Positions 25,633 to 37,748 of a DNA stretch of 64,000 nucleotides are shown here, in pieces. Below the pieces are notes generated by a model. That model saw only the letters and a program-made list of their open reading frames with translations, ran no database searches and had not been told where the DNA came from. Within the stretch, counting starts at the first letter, position 1, and every line of letters starts with the position of its first letter. Position numbers and translations under genes: made by a program. The stretch covers positions 8,432,001 to 8,496,000 of the forward strand of contig NC_016133.3 in NCBI RefSeq assembly GCF_000005505.3, in the 5' to 3' direction. Source of the DNA: Brachypodium distachyon. Lineage: Eukaryota > Streptophyta > Magnoliopsida > Poales > Poaceae.

Positions 25633-28076
25633 CTATAAGTAGTTGCCGTTTCCAGCGCCTGAGTTCTTGGCGTCGACGACGACCTCGGTCATGGCCACCT
25701 GGTCGGTCTTGCGCTTGCGTGCCTCCAGGATCTGCTGCGTCGACTTGTAGTAGATAGCGTACAGGATCACCTGCCCCACGGCGAACATCACGCCCAGCCC
25801 ATTGGGGATCTGCATGGATGCAAGTTAATACTTAGTGGGCCGCCAAGAGGAACTAGCCGAAATACCAAGAGGCCTGCTAAGCCCACGGGCATTAGTGACA
25901 CCATCTTGTTCTCTATGTCGGCTCTTAGAAAAAGAATCTTGTTATTCTAAATAAAAAAAGAATCTTGTTCTCTGTGTCGTATATATCGATCATCATCTCC
26001 AATTCCCCAACCGTGGGCAATATACCACATACACAAGCGCTAGCTACACCTCACATGTTTTTTTTTGTCATCCTCAGCCCTTGATTTGACTTCCAAATCA
26101 ATCATACGCCTTCTTTTTGAATGAAAAACATTTTTCTTTTTCGGGAATGAAATCCGGTTTCAGTACCGTGAATTCATCTCGACAACGGAGTTGAGAAAAA
26201 ACATTAGATAAGGACCAAGTTGGTGCTGTTATAAGACGACTGGACAGTGACAATCCAATCCGAACGTGGAACCGACAGCTGGGGATAATCCGGTCTATAT
26301 GGTCATTGGCGTCATTCGCGACGCTACCTTGACTTGAGCGTTCGATGTCACGATGTCTAGAAGCAACAGTGCCTGGTCTGATCTTTCTGAGCACCCCACG
26401 GGTAGCCTAAAACTCTAATACGAAGTAGCACAACCTCCTAAAGTAACGAGCCCTTTGATCCAGGGATTACTAGCTAATGATTGCGTGACCATTATACTCG
26501 TACAGATTACGTCAGTGCAAAAAATTGTGAGAAGAGTAATAAATAATTTTTGAAGCCTTACGGTGATGTATAGGTCGAAGCGGATGAGCGCATACGCAGT
26601 CCAGCAGATGCCATTGACGAGCGAGGCCAGGGACAGAAACAGAGGCATGTACTCCACGCTCTTTGTCTGGATCACCATTTTCTGAAAAATGAACGGGCAC
26701 AGAAATTAACATGATGAAATCGGTAATTCCAACCAATATGACAACTTGTGTCGGTCTGGTAGTGAGTAGCATCAGAACAGAAGCATGAAAGTAACAAGGA
26801 AACACGGAGATGACACACGTTTTTGTTTTGAATGGGGGGACTAGGAAGTCTAGGAACAATCATAAAGTAGTCCACCGTTCTTTTCCTAATGCTTATTCCC
26901 ATTCCAACAGCAGTTGATTATAACAATTTCTCTGAATCCCCTGGTCACCTGATGACGCCGACAATTAATCACCTAGTACTACTAAAATACTAGCACCAGA
27001 TCATCAGTCGGATACGTACCATGACGGAGAGCGGGGCGGCGTACATGCCGGTGCCGAAGAGGACGCCGAGGATGCCGACGACCATGGACCGGCGCTCGTA
27101 GGTGTGCGCGAGGGCGAGGACGAGCGCGGCGACGGCGGCGACGAAGGCGACCTCGGCGACGAGGATGAGGAGCACCCGGCGGCGGGCGGCGCCGGCGGAG
27201 CAGGCGAGGAAGAGCGCGACGTAGGCGAGCTCGATGGCCATGCCGGTGCCGTTGATGGTAATGACGAGCATGCTGTTGGGGTGCACCAGGGGCAGCCCGT
27301 ACAGCACCCATATCATGCAGTTGAGCAGCGTCGCCAGGTACGGCACCGCCGAGTACTGCTCCACTGACCTCTTCTTCCAGATGCGGTAGAACGTCGGCCT
27401 GGGGAATTCATACGGGAGTAGCATATCTTGTTAAAAGTAGTATTCCTGCTACACTACTCGGATATTATTCTTTCTTTGGTTATTTTTTTTATGTATTTTA
27501 GAAAAATAAATCTTAATGATCATCGTACACATATTCCAGATGAGGTAAAACGTCGGCATGGAAGAATACGTATGCACATATCTTGCTAAAAGTGTTCCTA
27601 CACTACTCGGATATTATTCTTTCTTTAATTGCTCGTTCTTTTATGTTTACTAATTAGAAAAATAAATCTTAATGATCATTGTGCACATACTAATTCTGCA
27701 TCCTATTCGATTAGTGTGCTTGTTCCATGCATCGTCTGTGTTTCCTTTCTTTCTTTGCAATGTGATTTGCTTTAGGAGTATAATTAGATCTGGAATTCTG
27801 TATTTTCTGGGCAAGTAAATGAAGCATATACTCCGTATTTATTTGTCGGTTCTTACACTGGGGAGAGAAAGAGCACCAGTGCAGTTCCATTCCCTGCAAG
27901 ACAGACACAAAAGAATCACAAAAGATGAAATTACAAGTACATCTTTTATTTAAATTCCGTAGCAACAAGAATGATCAATGAATAGCTCCCACATGACCGG
28001 CCCGTGTATATTAATACGTGAACGGCGACGCACCTACGACGCCGATGGCCGTCCGGATGGTGTCTGGGGAGACCAT
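25633..28076 (-). CDS. SWEET4: SWEET sugar transporter, clade II (SWEET4-like)
   Basis: Five exons with clean GT-AG borders: 28076-28034, 27893-27857, 27398-27020, 26681-26562, 25809-25633, encoding 251 aa. The protein starts [20 protein letters not shown] and ends with a polar tail ([11 protein letters not shown]...). Two MtN3/saliva repeats, about residues 10-95 and 130-215, give the 3+1+3 transmembrane layout. Family features seen: SPVPTF after TM1, [31 protein letters not shown] in TM5 and [14 protein letters not shown] in TM6-7, including the pore Asn residues. Length fits the family. Clade II SWEETs are passive hexose transporters in the plasma membrane; rice and maize SWEET4 supply hexose to the growing grain. 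The sequence matches what I know of grass SWEET4, but the subclade was not tested by a tree. Exon 3 is long, as if an ancestral intron was lost. Confidence 0.95.
27376..27690 (-). repeat. Tandem duplication covering start of SWEET4 exon 3 and intron 2
   Basis: Two diverged copies of about 159 bp (27376-27534, 27535-27690). Each holds TCCAGATG(C/A)GGTA(G/A)AACGTCGGC, i.e. the first codons of exon 3, followed by shared intron sequence (ACACTACTCGGATATTATTC). In the upstream copy the acceptor AG is lost, so it is a decayed exon piece. Confidence 0.88.
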
Positions 28077-28270
28077 GCTGGCTTCGTGTATGATCTAAGT
28101 GGAATCAAGGGATATCTCTCAAGATATTGGATTTTGGACTTTGGAGGCAGGGGTATTAGGGATGGGAGGTACGAAAACAAGGAAACGAACGAACCGCCCG
28201 GCCCCTTCTCTATCTGTCGTCTGTTGATGTCTGAATGACTGAATGATCTCAAGAGAACACCACACGGGGG

Positions 28271-28280
28271 CTTAAATAGA
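28271..28280 (-). promoter_or_regulatory. TATA-like box of SWEET4
   Basis: TCTATTTAAG on the minus strand, about 195 bp upstream of the ATG, leaving a 5' UTR near 165 nt. Prediction from position and consensus only. Confidence 0.5.
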
Positions 28281-29763
28281 GCGAGACTGCAGACCCGTGG
28301 CGCCCACCTCTATCCCCGTCTCTATCTAACTCTCTCTCCCTCTCGTGCACAGAAAAAAAAAACACACATTCTTCCTCTATGCGTATTCTTTTTTGGTATA
28401 ACTCTCTCTCTCTGGCAACCAGGACCCACGCCAGTCGGCCAGAGGTATTAAAATGCAGCCGGCAGACCTGCCGGGTCATTCTAATCACCTTTTCTTTATA
28501 CGTTCTTTTCGGTATCGCTTCTTTTTTATTTTGGTACATGTTCTTGGTCCAAGATGGTTGCGGCGCAGCAGCGCAACGTGTGTGCTCTGGGCGTCGGCCG
28601 GGTCGGACCATCAACTTTCGGTAGGGAACGCATGCTAATCACGCTCAGATCACACATCAGGTAATCGAGCTAGTTTATCGATCGGAACGCAGGGCAACAT
28701 GCAATGCGGGCAATCAAACTCTCAGATCAAGGAGGCAGTCCGTCAATTTTCAGTCCAACATTCCCCGCAGAAAAATTTAAAAATTCAGTCCAATATTTGA
28801 ACGATCTGGTCATCTGGCACAAATGTTCAAGAAGAATTGATCTCACACACAGATGATAGCAATACATGTTTTAATGTTTAGCAACTTACGAGAGTTACAC
28901 TAGTATGCGTTGATATAAGTTCTCCTATATATGCTCTTTCAAATGTTAAAAGATTGATTTTTTTTTCTTTGCGGGGCCAAATTATTTTGTTGTTGTAGTA
29001 AAAAATGAATCCATTCCCTATGGTGGCATGTTTCATGCAATATTGTTATTGGGGTTCCGTGGATTACGTGTACAAACAAGATACAATATACTCTCTCCAT
29101 TTCACAAAGAATGGCATGCACATATTTTAAGATTTTATTTTGACCAACAATTAGACTAATGGTTTGAAACACCTCTTGATGTGGTGTAGAGTTGTGGGTA
29201 CATGACTCCACCCACCAGTGCTCACAATTATGCTCAAGGGTTTCCCATACAGTGTTTTCATAAAAACAAAGTACGACGTAGTAAAATTTGGAATTATCTT
29301 GCATGAAAGTTTTTATATGTACTCCCTCCAGTACATTATAAGTGTCGGAGATTCAGTACAAAGTTGTTGTACTGGATCGACAGGAGTACGGAGTAGCATC
29401 TATTTGGAAGTCGAATTTGAAATTCTTCCTCCTGTATGTCAAAAAAATTAGCATCTATTATGGAGTTAATCAATACAAAAACACCAGACATTTTATTTCA
29501 TTTTAAACGTTTGCAGCTTAACGTCAGGCAGTTGTAGAAACTTAACGTTTGCAATAGCCACCCGCTTTATTAGCCAAAAGTAGCCCGTGAGCAGAATTGA
29601 GAAAATTGATCTGCACTGATGGCCACGACTGGTTGGCGATCTGAGAGTGATTTGGAAATTTGACTTGATCTTTTTGCCAATCTTTGATGATCTCCTTTAC
29701 TATTTTCCACCTTGATTATATTTTAAGATATTAGTGAAAAATAGGGAGAACCTTGCATATTTA
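28281..29763. other. SWEET4 5' flank and intergenic DNA
   Basis: Upstream region of the SWEET gene, then A/T-rich DNA. Fragments beginning CTCTCTCCATTTCACA (29093) and CTCCCTCCAGTACATTA (29322) look like half Stowaway elements. Confidence 0.5.
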
Positions 29764-29868
29764 CTCCCTCCGTTCCTAAATACTTGTTTTGGTTTTAGTG
29801 CAAATTTTATCGTGGCTTTAGTGCAAATTTTGCACTAAAACCACGACAAGTATTAGGAACCGAGGGAG
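29764..29868. mobile_element. Stowaway MITE
   Basis: 105 bp; ends CTCCCTCCGTTCCTAAATAC and its inverted partner GTATTAGGAACCGAGGGAG, flanked by TA on both sides. The interior contains the palindrome GCAAATTTTGCACTAAAACCACG / CGTGGCTTTAGTGC. Confidence 0.93.
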
Positions 29869-29870
29869 TA

Positions 29871-32800
29871 TGTAAGATGGACAAAAGAACATTTTAATGC
29901 GTTAGATTTTTGTAGAAAATGGCAGATTCACAAGTTCCTTGCCTTCTTTGTGTAGATGGACAGAGGTTCAACACAAACAAAGCATGAGAGGTAAGTATAT
30001 AGCCTGTGTCACTCATTTCATTCAAATTGTGAAGGCCGATGCGTGGGAACAGAACGATCAGTTTTGTACATGCATGCTTTGATTGCGTTAACATCAAGCT
30101 ATGAAGTAAAGCAAAGCAGATTGAAACACACTTGGTTTGAAGGGTTTGCAAGGAGGGATATATATTGGACTAGGCATCATGAAGAAGAGTTGACCATGGA
30201 TGAAGATGATACGTCACACAAAGTCGACTATGATGACTCCATTACGACATTGATTATCTACATGTGGTGGACAATGACCATTTTGATCATCCAACGTTCG
30301 GTGAGATGTCAAACGATGAGAAAGAATTAAAATGAGTCGATTATATATATTGCTTCGGCACGGAAAATATGACCATGGCAAAGCTCCTCTCTCCTTGTGA
30401 AACTCGTCCAGGAGAGAGAGGCCGCACGTGTGCTGGGTCTCCGTCACGGTGGAGTAGGTCTGTGCAACGACAATGCCATGGTGAAGCTCATGGTTGGCAT
30501 GGCACGGAGAGAACCCTGGCCTGGTAGGCACCTCGAGTAGAAGAGGATGGCGAAAGCCCGCTGTGGCAAAGCTCGCGCAATGGGGCTCAACGGCGGAAGT
30601 TGGCATGGACACACTTGTAGTTGGGGGTCTCGATGCTCGATGGGTTGAGTGTATTGTTTTCAATACACTGGCCTATTAGCAAAGGTCACCATACACGAGA
30701 TAAGTTGAAACATCGATATTTTTTGAATAAATCCTGTCTCACTGGTTGAGCTAGCCCAGTCCTATGTTAGGAGAGTGGCACGAAACAATAGGAGCTTAGA
30801 GTTTGCTCTCCGCTATTTATAGATCCCTAAAGCCCCATCTCTAGACCAAATGGGTCTTTCCGGACGTCGAGGCTAGAGGTCGAAGGAGCTTAGGCTTGGC
30901 CCTCGACCTCATACTGAACGGGTCTTTTTCGGTGTCGAGTTGTAGACTCCCCCCTTAAATTTTATTACGAGGTGAACTGAATGCCAGTACACCTGGCATG
31001 ACAGTCTAGATCAATAGGTTAGGGCCCATGGCAAAAAAAAAAACATGGCTACCTTGGTGGAAAAGGGAAAGTGAGAGGAAGAGAGGAATTTGGTCCATAA
31101 TTTTGTGCTGTACCAAATGGTGGAGGAAGAGGTCTGTGGTGCATATTAGACCATTTTTTCTCATCCCTCCATGCATTGGCTTTTTTTCTCCTTGCTCGAC
31201 CTTCTTCTTCTATTTCATGGGTATTTTTTTTTATAAAACCCGCAAAATAAAATTGGGTATTTTGGATATAATTGATCGTACCTTGACTTGTTAACTGATC
31301 TTGGTTGGCTTGAAATCATGTCTTGTTGGCATTTTGAATGGACATGACTTTTCTTGATTTGATAATCGCTATATATAGGATTGTGAATCGACCAATGTGA
31401 GTATATTTATATTTGAACACTACAGTACTAGTCATGCACCCGAAAGGAGTAGAGCGGAACTTTCGAGGATGTTACTGACTATCTTAAACCAACGGTTCTG
31501 TTATGTTGATTGCGATTTAATCTTTTCCCTTAAAAAATCAAGCGGCCGCGGTATAGCTAGCCACACCATTTGTTTTTTAATTTCTAAGTGCGTATATGAG
31601 CTATATGATCCCGAACGAGACGCAATTCAAGACGAATATTGTTGCAAGGAGCTCCAACGATCAAATCACCAACACTGTTATTTGGACACAGTCAACTCAG
31701 GTGGATCCAATATATAGGACCACATGCAATTTGTTGTGTTTAACAATAACGTGCAGCGTCGTCCCAGATTAGCTAGCCCGTTTGTCCTACAACAAAGCCA
31801 ATGATTTAAGACGCTAGATGAAACCGGCATAACCGAACGGCATCTTTCCATCCAAAAGTAGTCATCACTCTCATGAGCCGTGGCTGATCTTGGCACGCAT
31901 ATCCTTGCATTTGCAGGGCAGCCGTGCCGTACTGAAGCACCAGCTCGAAATGCATATTACAAGACAGACCGACCAACCAACAACAATCGGGAAGCATCAA
32001 ACAAGCATCCCAGCAGTCTTACCTAACTCGACAGGAGAGAGTGCCAGGCCATGTGAGCCATGGCACGTATGCACGATCCCTTCCCTGATGCCATACCCAG
32101 TCTTCTCCTTTCGGCAGCAGCGCAACACAACACACAACGGGGAACAGACGAACAGTGACGTCTCCGGGAAAAAGGCACTCTCCGCCGGAGCCAACGGCCA
32201 ACGCACATGCACACGGCAGGGCTTCGGGCCGCTAACGAGATCCCCTCCGGCGACAAACAAAACAAAGCGGAAGCCAAGCCTCGCACGCAAAAATATTTAT
32301 GCTCTATACCTGTCCTTGTAGCCTAAAATGCCTAATACATGCTCCTATATTAGAAGAGAGCTCTTTTATGGTACCCCGAAATAAATATGAACCGTTTATT
32401 TTCTCTAATCGGATGGATTAGATTAAACCGTACTCCAGCACACGTATTAAGAAGTACTAGGGTAAAGAATTAGGGAGTACCATGATTGAAGGGGTAAAAT
32501 CGTAATCTAAGGGGCCAATGAACTCGTCAGCCGTGGCCGATTTCTTCAGATACAAGAGTGGTGGCCCTGGCCCATGTGGAAGCGACACACTGGGGAATCA
32601 GCAACTAGCTAGGCTATGATGCCTCAAACATCGCGGGACGCGATGATGATGGGTGCGGGTTGGCCGGAATTACGGGTAGGAGACAGCGAATGAGTTACGC
32701 CTATGTACTGCCCCGTCTTTGTCTGAGTTCTCACCAGGGTCATGACCGTATCAACGAAGCACTCCACTTCCAGATCGAATTGATTCACATACACGTGAAT

Positions 32801-33800
32801 CTAGTATTTGTCCGTTCGTGATTAAAAAAAAATCTAAAGTCTCATCATCTCATGGATGCCCATGACGTATGACGGCCAGTTTTATGTGTTCTTGAATTAG
32901 TTCTTCCAAAATTGGTCTGTTAATTTTCTTAGATCTAAAATCGGCAAGATATGAAGTTACAGGAGAACGACAACCCATAATTTGATTGGTCTTTAACTCA
33001 TACTCCTGCACCGGCGGTGGCGCATTTGGGTGATTGGGAGGAGCCGCCGGCCGCTCCATGGATGAGGATTTATCAGGAGTTCGTACGTGAGAAAAACAGG
33101 GATGACGATGCAGTCGATTACGGATAAAAAATAAATATCACATTTGGTTAATAAGACAGAAAGACTAAAATAGACCTGCTAAATGAAGGACCAGATTTGA
33201 TTGGTACTCCAATATTCTCTGATGGAGTATCAGGATATCGTAAAAAAGCTCTTAGAAAGCTCTTAGAAGATGCAAGTTTAGGCCGGTCGCAACTGTGTTC
33301 TGTGAATTACATATATGCTGTGCATATGCACGGCCCACGACAACATGGGGCACGCCTCTCTGTATATATGCATCAGCATTCAACGCATCATGTATTGCAT
33401 TGGCGTTTTCGACCGGCCAGATTAAACCCAAAGGGAACGTTGGGTGCTTGTTGTTGGATACAGTGCTACGACGGGACGCAGAACACAAGCGGCAAAAGGG
33501 TCGACGCGTGGAACCGTGGATATGGGAAAAAGACGTGCACAAGGCTTGATCCTGCATCATGCTGTCCTTGATCGAATCCCATTCCTGGGTACCTCCGATC
33601 CTTGATGCGCATGCGTACTTGCCACTTTGTCACTTCCTCTCCCTCCAGTGCGTCCGGCTGTCGCCATTGCTACGCATGAAAACGAAGGATGCGAACCAAA
33701 ATTACAATCAGCTACACCCGTTTGTAACTATATATATCTAAAACAATTCATATAATTCTCACGTGTGCGATACTTCTTTCAATGCTGAACACGGCGCAAC
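29871..33800. other. Intergenic DNA
   Basis: No recognised gene. Reading frames at 30043-30330 (+), 30214-30663 (-) and 31890-32321 (+) have no family features I know. The sequence at 32340-32500 shares GAGCTCTTTTA(T/C)GGT with 22300, suggesting a dispersed repeat. Confidence 0.4.
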
Positions 33801-33890
33801 ACTTCTGTAACATCCAAATTCCGAAATTTTCAATTGTGGATGTTATCATCCTCTACTTTCTTCATGCATCATAAAATTTCTGTCTAGGCA

Positions 33891-35912
33891 GAGTTGATTA
33901 TTTTGGATTGTTGGAAATTTCTGGGATTATCAGAGCTGAAATGAAATTAATAAAAGCCATAATCCATTCCTCCAATTTTAGGAAATAGAGAAAGAATTTA
34001 AAATTCTGAAGCACACATAAAAAAACTTACCTGAATGTCAGGTTCTTAACTAGTGGGATCCACTAAACATTCATATCCACATTTCATGCCTGATCGAATG
34101 AAAATAATTAACCCGGGTCTTCAAGGTACCATACTAGCAAGAATCATTGAATCAATTATTCTAACATATGCTACTTGGATTTAAAAAATATTGAACAATT
34201 CTATCACATATACTGATATACAGATAACAGTTGCATTTTACAGACCATATGTTCAGACATATCGAAAGTAATATAATACACTGTTTAGGGAGAAGCAACT
34301 CAGTTTTTTTATCATGCTATTTATGCAGCTGGTGGCTTCAGCTTTCTCATGTCCTCATCTTCGTTCCCTGCCTTCATGGCTTCATTTTCTATGGCAGGTG
34401 TAAATATACAGATAACAGTTGGATTTCACAACTCAGTTTTGGATTTCACGAAATTCAACTTGAATTAACACCATCTGGAAGTTAAATTTGAGTCTTACTT
34501 GCTCTTTTGGTTTTTTGGTATTTTATTTGAATTCATAATGTCAAAATATGCAACCTGAAATTTTCTTGGAATTTCAAGAACTCATTTGCATTACGTTTTG
34601 CATTTTATGGAGTTTCAGCTTTTACTTACAAGGATTAGTCATTTTCCTTCTATTGGGCCGAATCTCCATCTCCCCCTCTCCCCAGGCCGTAGCCCACCTC
34701 TGCTTCTCCCTGTCTTTTCTTTTCCCTGGGCCGCAGCTTCCTTGGTCCATCATCTGGCCAGGCCCCCAGCCCGCCACACCTCCCTGCCCCATTCTTCTTG
34801 CAATGGGGATTCGGGCAGTTGCTTCTCTAACGCAGGCCGCCTCTTCTCTTGCAATGGCCGTAGAAGCAGAGAGTTGATTATTTTGGTTTATTGGGCATTT
34901 CTAGGATTATTAGAGCTGAAATGAAATTAATAAAAACCATAATACATTCCTCCAATTTTGGGAAATAGAGAAAGAATTTAAAATTCTGAAGCACACAAAA
35001 AACTTACCTGAGTGTCAGGATCCTAACTAGGGGGTTGCACTAGACATTCAGACCCACATTTCATGCCTTAATGAAAATAATTAACTCGGGTCTTCAAGGT
35101 ACTCATCCTTCGTTTCATGCTAGCAAGAATCATTGAATCAATTATTCTAACAGATGCTACTTGAATTTCACATATGTTGCATAATTCTATCACATATACT
35201 GATATACAGATAACAGTTGCATTTTACAGACCATATGTTCAGATATATCGGAAGTAATATAATACACCATGCAGTTTAGGGAGAAGCAACTCAGTTTTTT
35301 GTTATCATGCTATTTATGCAGGTGGCCGGTGGCTTCAGCTTCCTCATGTCCTCATCTTCGTTCCCTGCCTTCATTGGCTTCATCTTCTATGGGTAAGTGT
35401 TATAGACTGGTTTTTGGAGCTTTCGAAAAAAAATTAAGTTTATCAAAACTTCATTGAAAATTTCCGTAAAAAAATCAACTTGAACTAACACCAACTGGAA
35501 GTTAAATTTGAGTCCTACTTGCTCTTTCAGTTTGTTGGTATTTTATTTGGATTCAGAATATCAAAATATGCAACCTGAAATTTTCTTGGAATTTCAAGAA
35601 CTCGTTTGCATTTCATTTTCGATTTTATGGAGTTTCAGATTTTACTTACCCCGTACTTTTTTTTTGAGCGAAAACAGATTTTACTTGCAAGTCATTTTCC
35701 TTCTGTTGGGCCGAAGCTCCATCTTCCCCTCCCCCCAGGCCGTAGCCCACCTATGCTTCCCCCTGTCTTTTCTTTTCCCTGGGCCGCCAGCTTCCTTGGT
35801 CCATCATCTGGCCAGGCCGTCCCAGCCCGCCGCACACCTGCTCACCTCCCTGCCCCATTCTTCTTTCACCAGTGCCTTCTGTAATGCAGCCACCTCTTCT
35901 CTTGCAATGGCC
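33891..35912 (+). repeat. Tandem duplication of ~1 kb inside the LTR-like element
   Basis: Diverged copies start GAGTTGATTATTTTGG at 33891 and 34871 and both end TCTCTTGCAATGGCCG. Shared order includes CTTCAGCTT(T/C)CTCATGTCC and the C-rich block. The second copy is longer through small insertions. Confidence 0.88.
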
Positions 35913-36230
35913 GGCAGACTTCCCTCCCCTTTTTCCACACCCTGCCCTGCCCCTGGCGCCCCTCCTCTCACCCACTGCAGCCGCCGCTGCGAACGAGAGC
36001 CCCAAAGGACGAGCCCTCACGCCGGAGCATCGCCATCGCCTTCGCTCCACGAACCGACTCAGACGATCCGTTTCTCCATTGGCCGACCACAACACTCCAA
36101 TTTCAGGATCCACTCTGACTCCGGCCGCCACCTTCGTCGGACGATCTCGCCGCCATAGGTGAGTCTCCACCAAATCCTTCTATCTTTGGCATGTCCGTCT
36201 ATCCAATTGTTCAAGTTGGCCGCATGTTTC

Positions 36231-36405
36231 CAAATACATGCCAATCCCGACCGACATTGCCATGCCATTTCCATCATGTTTCATGTTTTTGTAAAGTGCA
36301 TTCTTGTCACTCATATTCAAATACATGCCAATCCAGACCGACATTGCCATGCCATTTCCATCATGTTTCATGTTTTTTGCAAAGTGCATTTGTGTCACTC
36401 ATATT
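36231..36405 (+). repeat. Tandem duplication, 2 x 87 bp
   Basis: CAAATACATGCCAATCC starts at 36231 and 36318; the units differ at a few bases only. Confidence 0.9.
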
Positions 36406-36847
36406 CGTAGAACAGAAGTTGGATCGTCGAGTCAATCACCGGAGCGACAACACCCTCAATGTCTTCCCCTCTACAACCGTCATAGTCCATGATCTCCATC
36501 TTTCATCTATAATCTTAGCCCGACCATAACATAGAAAAAGTTCAATTTTCACCATAGAAACCCTATGGTAGAATCAGATTCCAAAGCCGATGGGTACAAC
36601 TTAAACTAGATCTAGAGCGATGCAAATTCTGTTCAAATTCAAATCGTGTTATCTTGTTTTGTATAGCTCATATACATGCATAAGAGTGTATGTCAAGTTT
36701 GTAGAATTTCTCACATGTCTAGCCATTTATTTGATTTGTAAATTAGCATTCATTGCTTGTCTCATTTATTTATTCATAGCTATGTTATTTGCTTTGAGTT
36801 ATCATTGTGATACTTCTTGCGATGGTCCAGCTGTGAGGACGGTGGTA

Positions 36848-37236
36848 TCTTCTATATCTAAGTAGGAGAACCCCACTACTTAATTTCTCTCAATATACAA
36901 ACATGCCGCATCATCACATCATTAATTTGTTTACACATATTTAGTAGGAGACTCATATTTTTTACACATGCATGCATGCTATCCCCACTAAGTGAAAAAT
37001 CTATCAAATAATTTCATTATAACTCTCGATCCAAAAGGGGAACGAATTCTTGCCCTCACAGCGCGCCACCTCAGCAAGTGCCCATCTATTTTGCGTTTTC
37101 TCAACAGTGCGTTTTTTGGGTGGCGCTGTCAGCGGCCTTGTATACTTTCAATTTTGAATACTCTTTTGTTGCTAGTCAATTTCACTCGTGTGTGTTAACT
37201 AAAATTTCCGTAACAACGTGCGGGGCATCATCTAAT
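36848..37236 (+). mobile_element. Small non-autonomous Helitron-like element
   Basis: 5' end TCTTCTATATCTAAGTAGG preceded by A, 3' end CGTAACAACGTGCGGGGCAT then CATCTAAT followed by T. This fits Helitrons (A/T insertion, TC start, GC-rich part near the 3' end, CTRRT-like end, here CTAAT). 389 bp, no coding content. Confidence 0.5.
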
Positions 37237-37251
37237 TGGTATGGTAACTTC

Positions 37252-37748
37252 GAAAGACATGGATAAACAAACAAACAACAACAACAACAACAAATTAATA
37301 TTTATTATAGATATAGGTGATACAAAAGTATAGTACTACGAAACTCGCCATTCCTTCAAGTTCACCGCTAATGCACATCAGCAAATTAAGCGTCAAACTA
37401 GAAAGTCATCTCTAATGCTTCTTACATTAGCTTGTCAGAGCTTATGTAAAATGGGAGATGAGGAACATGCCTCATCAGTAGCATAGGCCCAAGGTGGGCT
37501 ATCTATAGTTATATAACTCCACAGATATGCTGTAACTCTGGGGCAGTTCTGAAGTAAGAACAAACCCAAAATGTATCATTGCAATCATATATAGTGGGAT
37601 ATCATTCCTTACTCATTGCTACAACGATTAAGTAAAATCTTAGAACATGCACCGCAGATTGACCAAACCATTTCTATTTATCTTTGCCCTAGACAAAAAC
37701 ACACTTACACAACCTAGCTTCGAACTTTCACCATTAGACACCATGTGC
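37252..37748. other. Intergenic, 3' flank of the proline-rich gene
   Basis: Starts with a short (AACAAC)n run at 37275-37293. Probably includes the 3' UTR of the minus-strand gene. Confidence 0.5.

Larger units (their letters stand above)
33806..37246 (+). mobile_element. Large LTR-like element, probably a Gypsy-type solo LTR
   Basis: Begins TGTAACATCCAAATTCCGAA, a form common for Gypsy LTRs in grasses, and carries a C-rich block (34690-34800, 35700-36150) like their leader sequence. A 5-bp direct repeat ACTTC lies at 33801-33805 and 37247-37251. The 3' end (GGTATGGTA) is only an imperfect complement of the start and lacks the CA end. No gag/pol was found. Alternative: two overlapping LTR fragments. 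Confidence 0.5.

Noticed and set aside
30214..30663. 149-codon minus-strand frame in intergenic DNA
   Set aside because: No known domain and no gene context; not enough to call a gene.
32850..33059. 69-codon minus-strand frame beginning MERPAAPPNHPN
   Set aside because: No recognisable family, no promoter or splice context; probably chance.
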